From Ruminococcus sp. (lineage in GTDB: Bacteria; Bacillota; Clostridia; Oscillospirales; Ruminococcaceae): DNA of 6,880 nt. Positions within the stretch are counted from its first letter, which is position 1. Each line of letters begins with the position of its first letter. Below the pieces are notes generated by a model. That model searched no databases. It was not told the DNA's origin and saw only the letters and a program-made list of their open reading frames with translations. Location of the stretch: the NCBI GenBank assembly GCA_017544125.1, contig JAFYET010000341.1, forward strand, positions 1-6,880, written 5' to 3'. This document shows, one piece after another, positions 1-5,818 of this stretch. The translations under genes and the position numbers were made by a program.

Positions 1-1321
1 CTATCGCCATTTTAACGCCCTTGACCTTCTGCATCTCGTTTATCATCATATTGGCATCGGCAGACTTCATATTCTCATCTACCATTATGATGTGTGATGA
101 TGTTATGCCGTAGTCATCAGAGAGCTTTGAGGCTGCCATTACTGAATTGAGGTCTGTGGGCAGCGTGTCGGTGAGGTTGTAGTAAACATCGGTGTGCGTC
201 TCGCCGTATATAGCAGGCGGCAGCAGTGCTAAGAACACTACTAAAAACGCCCAGCTGTGCTTCATTATGAAGTTTGATATCTTGTCAAGCGAGGGGATAA
301 GCTCTCTGTGCATGGTCTTTTCAAGGGGCTTATCAAATATCAGTATCATAGCCGGCAGAACGGTTATCGTGCAGATAACGCCCAGCACAACGCCCTTAGC
401 CATTACCAAGCCTATATCAAGACCCAGAGTAAATGTCATAAAGCAGAGGGCTAAGAAGCCTGCAACGGTCGTTACCGAGCTTGAAACGACAGATGTGAAG
501 GTCTGCCCTATTGCTATCGCCATAGCCTCTTCCTTGTTGCCCGGCAGCTGCTCCTTCTGCTCCTTGTAGCTGTGCCAGAGGAAGATAGAGTAGTCAGCCG
601 TTACCGCCAGCTGCAATACAGCCGCCAGTGCCTGTGTCACGAATGATATCTGCCCCTGTAATTGGTTAGTACCTAAGTTATACAGTATCGAGATACCGAT
701 ATTGAGCATAAAGAACACAGGGATAAGCAGCGAATCCATAGCAACTGCCAGCACTATGCTCATAAGTATAACGCCTATGATAACATACATGGTCATTTCT
801 TCAATGGTGAGGTTCTTTATATCCTCAACGACTGCGCCCATGCCGCTTGAGAACACCTGCTTGTCAGCCATTTTTCTCATTTGAGCTATCGCTTCAAGCG
901 ATTCATCAGAGGAGCCTGTGCTTGCGAAGAATACCATCATCAGCGTTGAGTCGTCCTTATCGCTGTTGAATATCTGGTAGATATCATCGGGCAGCACCTC
1001 TTTCGGGATAGAGAGGTCGGCAATACTGTCATACCATACAACATCGCTCACCACGTCGATCTCCTCAAACTGCTGTTTGAGCGAGGCAACGCCCTTATCG
1101 TCCATGCCCTCGATTATGACATAGGCAAAGCCGCCCTTGCCGAAATCTTCAAGCATTATATCCTGCCCCTTCATCGAGTCGATATCACCCGGCAGGTAGG
1201 AAAGAATATCGTAGTTTATCCTCGTAGTTATCATACCTATAAAAGCAGGTATGAGCAGCAGCACCGAAAGTATAAGTATCGGCACACGCAGCTTTACTAT
1301 CGCCCGTGCTGTTTTCTTCAT
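1..1321 (-). CDS. MMPL/RND-family exporter, N-terminal 440 residues (3' end beyond window)
   Basis: This is a membrane exporter of the MMPL branch of the RND superfamily, which uses the proton gradient to move lipids or drugs out of the cell. Translation from the ATG at 1321 runs open to the window edge, giving 440 residues. Visible parts: TM1 (about 11-31), an extracellular domain (about 32-175), then a cluster of helices from about 179 to 329. The cluster includes the TM4-type motif T-A-D-Y-S (241-245), whose Asp243 fits the proton-relay Asp of the family. The stretch 284-316 (TTVAGFLALCF and following) is also typical. A second TM starts near 354 and leads into the second extracellular domain, as expected for a duplicated protein of roughly 700 or more residues. 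A GGAG sequence lies 9 nt before the ATG. The divergent tetR gene and nearby operators point to regulator-controlled efflux. The substrate cannot be read from sequence. The family call is firm; the gene is cut only by the window edge. Confidence 0.9.
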   Translation of the reverse strand, partial: MKKTARAIVKLRVPILILSVLLLIPAFIGMITTRINYDILSYLPGDIDSMKGQDIMLEDFGKGGFAYVIIEGMDDKGVASLKQQFEEIDVVSDVVWYDSIADLSIPKEVLPDDIYQIFNSDKDDSTLMMVFFASTGSSDESLEAIAQMRKMADKQVFSSGMGAVVEDIKNLTIEEMTMYVIIGVILMSIVLAVAMDSLLIPVFFMLNIGISILYNLGTNQLQGQISFVTQALAAVLQLAVTADYSIFLWHSYKEQKEQLPGNKEEAMAIAIGQTFTSVVSSSVTTVAGFLALCFMTFTLGLDIGLVMAKGVVLGVICTITVLPAMILIFDKPLEKTMHRELIPSLDKISNFIMKHSWAFLVVFLALLPPAIYGETHTDVYYNLTDTLPTDLNSVMAASKLSDDYGITSSHIIMVDENMKSADANMMINEMQKVKGVKMAI

Positions 1322-1352
1322 TCATATCATCTCCGCTGTCGAACTTATAAAA

Positions 1353-1365
1353 TGACCTTTGGTCA
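1353..1365. promoter_or_regulatory. TetR-type operator O1 (TGACC-TTT-GGTCA)
   Basis: This is a perfect 5-3-5 inverted repeat, one of three with the same arms in this intergenic region. It lies roughly +12 to +24 relative to the predicted start of the exporter transcript, so a bound repressor would block initiation or early elongation. That the adjacent tetR product binds here is an inference from position and symmetry. Confidence 0.85.
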
Positions 1366-1382
1366 CTTTCTTTCATATTCCC

Positions 1383-1411
1383 AGTATAGCACCCCTTACA
1401 TATAATGTCAA
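1383..1411 (-). promoter_or_regulatory. Promoter of the MMPL exporter gene
   Basis: On the minus strand, TTGACA (1406-1411) is followed by a 17-bp spacer and TATACT (1383-1388), close to the housekeeping sigma consensus. Predicted transcription start is near 1376, leaving a leader of about 55 nt. Operators O1 (downstream of the start) and O2 (10 bp upstream of the -35) bracket it, so this strong promoter is probably held off by the TetR-family protein until an inducer appears. Confidence 0.85.
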
Positions 1412-1420
1412 CACAAAAAT

Positions 1421-1433
1421 TGACCGTTGGTCA
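1421..1433. promoter_or_regulatory. TetR-type operator O2 (TGACC-GTT-GGTCA)
   Basis: This is the second copy of the 5-3-5 inverted repeat. Its near edge is about 10 bp upstream of the exporter -35 box, where a bound dimer would touch the polymerase site. Centre-to-centre distance is 68 bp to O1 and 36 bp to O3. Confidence 0.85.
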
Positions 1434-1456
1434 GAAATTTGTATGAATGCACAAAT

Positions 1457-1469
1457 TGACCGTCGGTCA
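1457..1469. promoter_or_regulatory. TetR-type operator O3 (TGACC-GTC-GGTCA)
   Basis: This is the third copy, with the same arms and a one-base change in the spacer. It is the copy nearest tetR but still ends 27 bp before the tetR -35 box. It may give autoregulation or cooperative binding with O2 rather than directly blocking the tetR promoter. Confidence 0.8.
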
Positions 1470-1496
1470 GTTTTCTAAGTTGTATACTTTTTCATG

Positions 1497-1526
1497 TTGA
1501 CAAGCGCTCGGGGAATAGGGTATAAT
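1497..1526 (+). promoter_or_regulatory. Promoter of the tetR-family gene
   Basis: TTGACA (1497-1502), an 18-bp spacer and TATAAT (1521-1526) form a near-consensus housekeeping promoter. The predicted start is near 1533, which leaves an unusually long leader of about 147 nt before the tetR ATG. The structured repeat and the heptad array described separately fall within that leader. Confidence 0.8.
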
Positions 1527-1542
1527 ATATAGCAGAAACTGC

Positions 1543-1603
1543 GGGAACCCCCTCCGCCTGCTTCGCAGGCACCTCCCTCGGGGAGATTGTGTGGGGGCTT
1601 TCC
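1543..1603 (+). repeat. Foldable GC-rich element in the tetR leader
   Basis: The segment can fold as a branched structure. An outer stem pairs GGAA-CCCCC (1544-1552) with GGGGG-(CT)-TTCC (1593-1603). It encloses two perfect hairpins: GCCTGC-TTC-GCAGGC (1556-1570) and CTCCC-TCG-GGGAG (1573-1585). The base composition differs from the flanking AT-rich promoter, and the sequence looks like an inserted repeat rather than a known riboswitch. It would be transcribed as part of the tetR leader. Other copies would lie outside this window, so the repeat status is an inference. Confidence 0.55.
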
Positions 1604-1630
1604 GGGTGTAAACTCCCGCCGCTTCAAATT

Positions 1631-1665
1631 CATCTTACTCCCTACCTCTAACCTCTTACATCTAA
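1631..1665 (+). repeat. Degenerate 7-bp tandem array in the tetR leader
   Basis: The 35 bases read as five successive heptads: CATCTTA, CTCCCTA, CCTCTAA, CCTCTTA, CATCTAA. The consensus is close to CCTCTWA. It resembles the exact heptad CCTGTTA found at the right end of the window (6849 onward) with one to two changes. It sits directly before the tetR Shine-Dalgarno sequence (AAAAGGA, 1664-1670) and slightly overlaps it. Confidence 0.55.
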
Positions 1666-1679
1666 AAGGACGTGAAACC

Positions 1680-2309
1680 ATGGGCAAGCTCGAAGTGAAA
1701 AAGAAAGCAAAGGAAGACTCGCTGCTGATGACGGCGTACAAGCTCTTCACCACCAAGGGCGTGACAGGCACCTCGGTGTCGGATATCGCCAACTCGGCGG
1801 GCATCGGCAAGGGCACATTCTACCTTTATTTCAAAGACAAGTACGACCTTAAAAACAGGCTCGTGGCAAAGCACTCGGCAAGGCTTTTCAAGACGGCGAC
1901 AGCGCAGCTCGAAGCCTGCGGGCGTGAGCTTGATTTCAAGGAGAAGATAATATTCATAATCGACAGCTGCTTAAATCAGCTGAACGAAAACCAGGCGCTG
2001 CTCACATTCATATCAAAGAATTTGAGCTGGGGCATTTTCAAAAACGCCCTCACTGCCCACAGCGGCACCGATGAGATAGACTTCCTGAGCGTGTATAACG
2101 AGATGCTCACCGATGCCCCGAGAAAGATAAACGACCCCGAGATAATGCTCTTTATGATAATAGAGCTTTTAAGCTCGACCTGCTACTCGGCTATCCTTTA
2201 TAAAGAGCCTGTATCTCTCGAAGAGCTGAAGCCCCACCTTTACCGAAGCGTTGAAGATATAATCGACAGACACATGGGAGACGAGCCGCAGGCGGCTCTT
2301 AAAGAATAA
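1680..2309 (+). CDS. TetR/AcrR-family transcriptional regulator
   Basis: A 209-residue DNA-binding repressor of typical family length. The N-terminal domain shows the classic pattern: A-x-x-L-F-x-x-K-G (19-27), T-S-V-S-D-I-A (31-37), then A-G-I-G-K-G-T-F-Y-L-Y-F (40-51), the recognition helix, ending in K-D-K-Y-D-L. The C-terminal ligand-binding and dimer domain (about 60-205) is variable and does not reveal the ligand. The ATG at 1680 is preferred because AAAAGGA lies 9 nt upstream. An in-frame TTG at 1587 would add 31 residues encoded by the leader repeats, with no well-spaced ribosome site. The gene is divergent from the MMPL exporter, and three TGACC-NNN-GGTCA repeats lie between them, so it most likely represses the exporter and responds to a compound the pump removes. 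The family call is firm; the target is an inference from arrangement. Confidence 0.93.
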   Translation: MGKLEVKKKAKEDSLLMTAYKLFTTKGVTGTSVSDIANSAGIGKGTFYLYFKDKYDLKNRLVAKHSARLFKTATAQLEACGRELDFKEKIIFIIDSCLNQLNENQALLTFISKNLSWGIFKNALTAHSGTDEIDFLSVYNEMLTDAPRKINDPEIMLFMIIELLSSTCYSAILYKEPVSLEELKPHLYRSVEDIIDRHMGDEPQAALKE

Positions 2310-2314
2310 AGAAT

Positions 2315-2348
2315 AAAAGAGGTATCACTCCCGGTGATACCTCTTTTT
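2315..2348. terminator. Strong rho-independent terminator, probably bidirectional
   Basis: A 14-bp perfect stem (2315-2328 AAAAGAGGTATCAC pairing with 2334-2347) has a 5-nt loop (TCCCG). On the plus strand it ends in a run of five T just 5 nt after the tetR stop codon. On the minus strand the A-rich side gives a shorter U-run (TTTT, then ATTC), so it can also stop the zinc operon, whose last gene ends 54 bp away. Confidence 0.93.
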
Positions 2349-2367
2349 GTGTTGTGAATATTATTGT

Positions 2368-2385
2368 GTGCAGCATTAGCCGCAC
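2368..2385 (-). other. Small hairpin after the zinc operon
   Basis: On the minus strand, GTGCGGC-TAAT-GCTGCAC can form a 7-bp stem with one G-U pair, beginning 16 nt after the last stop codon of the operon. There is no U-run after it, so it is not a convincing terminator. It could protect the 3' end of the mRNA or be incidental. Confidence 0.3.
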
Positions 2386-2401
2386 TTGATTGCTTTATAT
2401 G

Positions 2402-2944
2402 TCATTTCGCCGTCATTTCAGCATTTCTCAGCACGCAGTACTGGTAGTCGCCCTCCATGTAGGTGTCAAACTCGCCGGTGACGGTTATTTCCGAGTCTAT
2501 CTCGGGGTAGTCGTCGGGGTATTTGAAATCACCTGCACGCTCAAACTCCAGCCCCTGCTGGCAGCAGGCGGAAGCGTCGGCTATGAACACCGCAAAATAG
2601 TCCTTTGTGCCTGCGGTGTCGGTGGTGTGGGCAAGGGTGCCTGTCGCCTTTACACGCTTGCCACGGTAGTTGTCGGGGTTGTTGACCATATCAAACACCT
2701 GCGCATAGACTATGTTTGAATCAAGTATAGTCAGGTCAACGTCAATGTCGCCGTTTGCCGCATCTGTGCCTACACGCTGCGGCTGCTCTGCCTCAGATGA
2801 AGCCTCAGACGATGAGCTGCTCACATCAGCAGATGATGAATTCTCGCTCCGGCTTATCAGGCTGTCTACCTTTGAGGTATCGCCGCAGGCTGTGAGCAGG
2901 GTGAGTGCCAGCACCGCCGGCAGAAGTTTTTTAATTGCTTTCAT
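2402..2944 (-). CDS. Lipoprotein with Ser-rich linker and OB-like Cys-Cys domain, last gene of zinc operon
   Basis: A 180-residue surface lipoprotein of unproven function. A basic N-terminus and hydrophobic stretch lead to the lipobox L-T-A-C with Cys20 as the lipidation site. A flexible linker rich in Ser, Glu and Ala (28-56) follows. The C-terminal domain (about 68-178) has a pattern of short beta strands: V-F-D-M-V-N-N-P-D-N-Y-R-G-K-R-V-K-A-T-G (83-102), A-C-C-Q-Q-G-L-E-F (126-134), and E-I-T-V-T-G-E-F (152-159). It resembles an OB-type fold and recalls the C-terminal part of DUF1980/YcgQ-type proteins, which also have a Cys-Cys pair after a strand; this likeness is from memory. AGAGGAG lies 9 nt before the ATG, and the gene begins 21 nt after znuB, so it is co-transcribed. 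Cys127, Cys128 and Cys170 could bind metal. A role in zinc capture or sensing is inferred only from context. Confidence 0.8.
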   Translation of the reverse strand: MKAIKKLLPAVLALTLLTACGDTSKVDSLISRSENSSSADVSSSSSEASSEAEQPQRVGTDAANGDIDVDLTILDSNIVYAQVFDMVNNPDNYRGKRVKATGTLAHTTDTAGTKDYFAVFIADASACCQQGLEFERAGDFKYPDDYPEIDSEITVTGEFDTYMEGDYQYCVLRNAEMTAK

Positions 2945-2965
2945 ATATAAATGCTCCTCTTTATA

Positions 2966-3898
2966 TCAACTTCTTTTCAGTATCTTCCCCGTAATGCAGA
3001 ACAGGGCGAAAACTATTATATCAGCCGTGACGATAGTCGAGCCTACGGGGGTCGACATAAGTATTGATGCGATTATGCCCACACCTGCGCAGATGACAGA
3101 TACCACCGCCGAGCAGATTATGACCGAGCGGAAGCTCTTGAACACCCGCATCGCCGAGAGCGAGGGGAAGATGATAAGTGCCGAGATAAGCAGCGAGCCT
3201 ACCAGGTTCATAGCAAGCACGATTATAAGCGCTGTTACTACTGCTATGAGCAGGTTGTAGCCGTCTGCCTTGATGCCTGTTGCCTTTGAAAAGCTCTCAT
3301 CAAAGGTGACAGCGAATATCTTATTGTAAAAGAGAATGAATATCAGTATGACAGCTATCGCCATGATAAGGCAAAGGCGCACATCGTCCTCTTTGAGTGT
3401 GAGGATAGAGGTCGAGCCGAAAAGCGTCGAGCAGACATCGCCCGAGATGTTTGACGAGGTCGGGAAGCGGTTCATAAGCATATAGCCTATCGCCAATGAC
3501 CCCACCGAGATCATCGCCACAGCCGCATCGCCCTTTATCTTGGCATTCTTGCCGGGGCGAAGAAGCAGTATCGCCGCAAGCAGCGTTATGGGCAGCACTA
3601 TGATGTTATTGTTCGCATCAGCTATCATATCAGCAAAGCGCCGCACACCGTCAGGCACCTCGCCTGAGGCGGAAACGCCCGCCGCTATCTCCTTTATGAT
3701 AACAGGCAGCACTGCCGCCAGACTCATAGCGCCGAACGCAACGTGCGAAAGCCCGTCGCCGATGAATGAAAAGCGCTTTAGCACCAGCGTCACCCCAAGC
3801 AGCGATGAGCATAAAGCAATAAGCAGCCCCACAATGAGTGCATATCTTACAAAGGGGTATGAAAAATAAAACGAGAGCTTGTCTATCATCTCTGACAT
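2966..3898 (-). CDS. znuB: Zinc/manganese-type ABC transporter permease (ABC-3 family)
   Basis: The membrane subunit that forms the channel for metal delivered by the binding protein. At 310 residues it is longer than the usual 260-280. The ABC-3 signature V-L-K-R-F-S-F-I-G-D-G-L-S-H-V-A-F-G (39-56) is clear. Several helices follow (about 18-40, 53-68, 99-113, 126-141, 173-191, 212-236, 240-252, 258-278, 284-304). The family's late motif appears as L-V-G-S-L-L-I-S-A-L-I-I-F-P (231-244). An extra segment of about 30 residues (69-98, acidic and basic, no clear membrane character) lies between the second and third helices. The ATG at 3898 has GGGAGG 8 nt upstream. The gene overlaps the end of znuC by 13 nt, so translation is probably coupled. 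Zinc specificity rests on the Fur-type gene and the binding protein; Mn or Fe transport cannot be excluded from this subunit alone. Confidence 0.93.
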   Translation of the reverse strand: MSEMIDKLSFYFSYPFVRYALIVGLLIALCSSLLGVTLVLKRFSFIGDGLSHVAFGAMSLAAVLPVIIKEIAAGVSASGEVPDGVRRFADMIADANNNIIVLPITLLAAILLLRPGKNAKIKGDAAVAMISVGSLAIGYMLMNRFPTSSNISGDVCSTLFGSTSILTLKEDDVRLCLIMAIAVILIFILFYNKIFAVTFDESFSKATGIKADGYNLLIAVVTALIIVLAMNLVGSLLISALIIFPSLSAMRVFKSFRSVIICSAVVSVICAGVGIIASILMSTPVGSTIVTADIIVFALFCITGKILKRS

Positions 3899-4752
3899 TT
3901 TCTTTTCCTCCCCGTGTTGATAAATCCCGATATCAGAGCGCCCGCAGCCGCAGCACCCGCAGCAGCCGCAACAGGCGCAAGTATCGCCCTTGCATCGCTT
4001 TGCTCTTTTTTAGCCTTAACAGGCTCATCGACACCCTCGCCCTCATCGCCGTTTTCGGTTATCAGGAAGCTCTTGCCTATGCGGCTGTTAAGATACGCCT
4101 CCTTGCTGCCGAAGAAAAGCTGCTTGTGATGCCCTATGTGCAGTATATGGCTTGCATACCTTACTGCCGCATTTACATCGTGCGATACCATGATTATGGT
4201 TATGCCGCCGGCGTTAAGCCCCTTGATAAGCTCGTAGAGGTCGTTCTGCGCCTTTGGGTCAAGCCCCGTTACAGGCTCATCGAGCAGAAGCACCTTGCTT
4301 GCGGCGCACAATGCCCTTGCAAGCAGCACCCTCTGCTGCTGCCCGCCCGAAAGCTCACGGTAGCAGCGCTTTGAAAGCTCAGCAATGCCTAAGCGCTCCA
4401 TATTCTCCTTGGCAAGTGCTTTAAGCTCGCTGCCGTAGAAGGGGCGCAGCCCTGTTTTTGACAAGCACCCCGAGAGCACTATCTCCCTGACCGATGCGGG
4501 AAAATCCCTCTGAACGAGCGTCTGCTGTGGCAGATAGCCTATCTCCTTAGGGGTGAGCCCCACCCAGTCGATAGAGCCTGCGTCTACAGGCTTAAGCCCG
4601 AGTATAGTTTTGATAAGCGTGCTCTTGCCCGAGCCGTTCTCGCCGAGTATGCACAGATAATCGCCCTCGCTGACGGTAAAATCCAGCCCCTGCGCAACTG
4701 TCATATTCTCATACCCAAGCGTTGCCTCACGGCATACTATCTGTTCTGCCAT
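3886..4752 (-). CDS. znuC: Zinc-type ABC transporter ATP-binding protein with extra C-terminal tail
   Basis: The cytoplasmic ATPase that powers metal import. All motifs are intact: Walker A G-E-N-G-S-G-K-S-T (37-45), Q-loop Y-L-P-Q-Q (73-77), signature L-S-G-G-Q-Q-Q-R (134-141), Walker B L-L-L-D-E-P (155-160), D-loop G-L-D (163-165), and switch His S-H-D (190-192). The core ends near residue 232, the normal size for this family. About 56 more residues follow: an acidic and lysine-rich linker (233-253), an Ala/Gly-rich hydrophobic stretch (256-278), and a basic end R-K-R-K-C-Q-R. That tail has no match I recognise and might be a membrane anchor or interaction arm. GGGAGG lies 7 nt before the ATG. 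The gene starts 14 nt after the znuA stop and ends 13 nt inside znuB, so all three subunits come from one transcript. Confidence 0.94.
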   Translation of the reverse strand: MAEQIVCREATLGYENMTVAQGLDFTVSEGDYLCILGENGSGKSTLIKTILGLKPVDAGSIDWVGLTPKEIGYLPQQTLVQRDFPASVREIVLSGCLSKTGLRPFYGSELKALAKENMERLGIAELSKRCYRELSGGQQQRVLLARALCAASKVLLLDEPVTGLDPKAQNDLYELIKGLNAGGITIIMVSHDVNAAVRYASHILHIGHHKQLFFGSKEAYLNSRIGKSFLITENGDEGEGVDEPVKAKKEQSDARAILAPVAAAAGAAAAGALISGFINTGRKRKCQR

Positions 4753-4766
4753 ACTGTTTCCTCCCG

Positions 4767-5741
4767 TCAGCTCAGTGCCGACTTAAGTGTTTCGTAGTTC
4801 TTTCTCATAAGCGATATATAGGTGTGCTCGTCATCGAGCTGCTCCTTTGTTACCGATTGCAGCGAGTAAAGGGTCGCTGTCGTGGCGTTTTTATCCTTTG
4901 TGCTGTCGATTATCGCCTGTGCTATCTTTCCGTCTGAATTCTCTATGGTAAATATGGTCTTAGCGCCCAGCTCATCAGCCTTGCCTGCAAGGAAAGCTAT
5001 CGTCTCAAAGCTCGCCTCTGTCTCAGCCGAGCAGCCCACGAACGCCGCATAGTAGTCAAAGCCGTATTCATCGGTGAAGTATCTGAACGGGAAGCGGTCG
5101 CCGAAGATGAGTGTCTTGCTGCCGACGCTGTCAGCAAGTGCTCTGAAATCAGAATCCAGCGCATCGAGCTCTTTAAGGTAGCTCTCTAAATTTGCCTTGT
5201 AGCTGTCCTTGTTCTTCTCATCTGTCTCGCTCAGGTCATCGGCTATCTTTTTGCATATGGTCTTTGCATTTTCGACCGAGAGCCAGGTGTGCTCGTCGTA
5301 TTCCTTTTCCTCTTCTTCGCCCTCGTGCTCTTCTTCCTCTGCCTGCATACCTTCCTTGACTTCCTCTTCCTTGGCAGCCGAGCCGATAACGTCGAGCATA
5401 TTGATTATCTTCATATCGTCATTGCGCTTGTTTTCGAGCGCCTCGGGCACCCATGTGTCAGACTCGCCGCCTGCATATATAAACAGGTCGCAGTCTGATA
5501 TCTTTAGTATATCCTCAGCTGTGGGCTGGTATGAGTGCAGGTCTGCACCGCTGTCGAGCAGGTAGGTTATCTCAACATCGTCAACGCCCTTGGTGATGTT
5601 TCTCACCCAGTCATATTCGGGGAAGATGGTGCATACTACGCTCACCTTGCCCGGTGTCTTGCTGCTGCCCGCCTCCGAGCAGGAAGCAAAGCTCATCATC
5701 ATCGCAGCACTCACGGCTGCGGCTATTATCTTCTTTATCAT
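4767..5741 (-). CDS. znuA: Zinc ABC transporter substrate-binding lipoprotein
   Basis: The extracellular metal-binding receptor (cluster A-I / ZnuA-TroA family), 324 residues. Its signal peptide ends in F-A-S-C, with Cys21 as the lipid anchor. The mature domain starts V-V-C-T-I-F-P-E-Y-D-W-V (35-46). Expected metal ligands are His69 (D-L-H-S-Y-Q-P) and His151 (D-E-H-T-W-L-S). The third family His, normally in H-x-A-F-x-Y, is replaced by Asp215 in G-D-R-F-P-F-R-Y. Glu267 (T-I-E-N-S) lies near the fourth position. The mobile loop before His151 (125-150) is rich in Glu with one His rather than His-rich. The ATG at 5741 is chosen because it starts the signal peptide and has AGAGG 9-10 nt upstream; a farther ATG at 5801 would destroy the signal. 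The gene sits 66 nt after the upstream small gene, the largest gap in the operon. Confidence 0.94.
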   Translation of the reverse strand: MIKKIIAAAVSAAMMMSFASCSEAGSSKTPGKVSVVCTIFPEYDWVRNITKGVDDVEITYLLDSGADLHSYQPTAEDILKISDCDLFIYAGGESDTWVPEALENKRNDDMKIINMLDVIGSAAKEEEVKEGMQAEEEEHEGEEEEKEYDEHTWLSVENAKTICKKIADDLSETDEKNKDSYKANLESYLKELDALDSDFRALADSVGSKTLIFGDRFPFRYFTDEYGFDYYAAFVGCSAETEASFETIAFLAGKADELGAKTIFTIENSDGKIAQAIIDSTKDKNATTATLYSLQSVTKEQLDDEHTYISLMRKNYETLKSALS

Positions 5742-5781
5742 ATAATCTATCCTCTTTCTTATATCGTAAGCTTTGGCATTC

Positions 5782-5797
5782 GTCGGCGTAAACCGAC
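5782..5797 (-). other. Intercistronic hairpin before znuA
   Basis: GTCGG (5782-5786) and CCGAC (5793-5797) form a 5-bp stem with a 6-nt loop in the 66-nt gap before znuA. It has no U-run, so it is not a terminator. It might slow RNA decay or set the higher expression usually needed for a binding protein. The evidence is the inverted repeat and its place only. Confidence 0.35.
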
Positions 5798-5818
5798 ACA
5801 TTAACTGTTAACTGTCAA
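5798..5818. repeat. Short heptad-like repeat at the end of the small membrane gene
   Basis: Three near copies of a heptad read ACATTAA, CTGTTAA, CTGTCAA on the plus strand. The last two cover the stop codon of the small membrane gene. The middle unit differs by one base from the CTGTTAC frame of the exact heptads at the right edge. The core TTAACTGTTAA (5801-5811) is also an 11-bp palindrome around a single base. Confidence 0.35.

Noticed and set aside
192..569. Plus-strand open frame within the exporter gene
   Set aside because: The minus strand encodes clear MMPL helices and motifs through the whole stretch; the plus frame is a Ser/Thr/Ile-rich shadow.
1587..1679. Upstream TTG start that would lengthen the TetR-family protein by 31 residues
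   Set aside because: The extension is encoded by the hairpin and heptad repeats, lacks a well-spaced ribosome site, and exceeds the normal N-terminus; ATG at 1680 has AAAAGGA 9 nt upstream.
1533..1679. Riboswitch in the tetR leader
   Set aside because: The fold does not match a class I recognise, there is no terminator or anti-terminator pair, and the heptads beside it suggest repeat DNA.
3838..4374. Plus-strand open frame across znuC and the start of znuB
   Set aside because: The opposite strand has all ABC ATPase motifs in order; this frame has no ribosome site and no recognisable domain.
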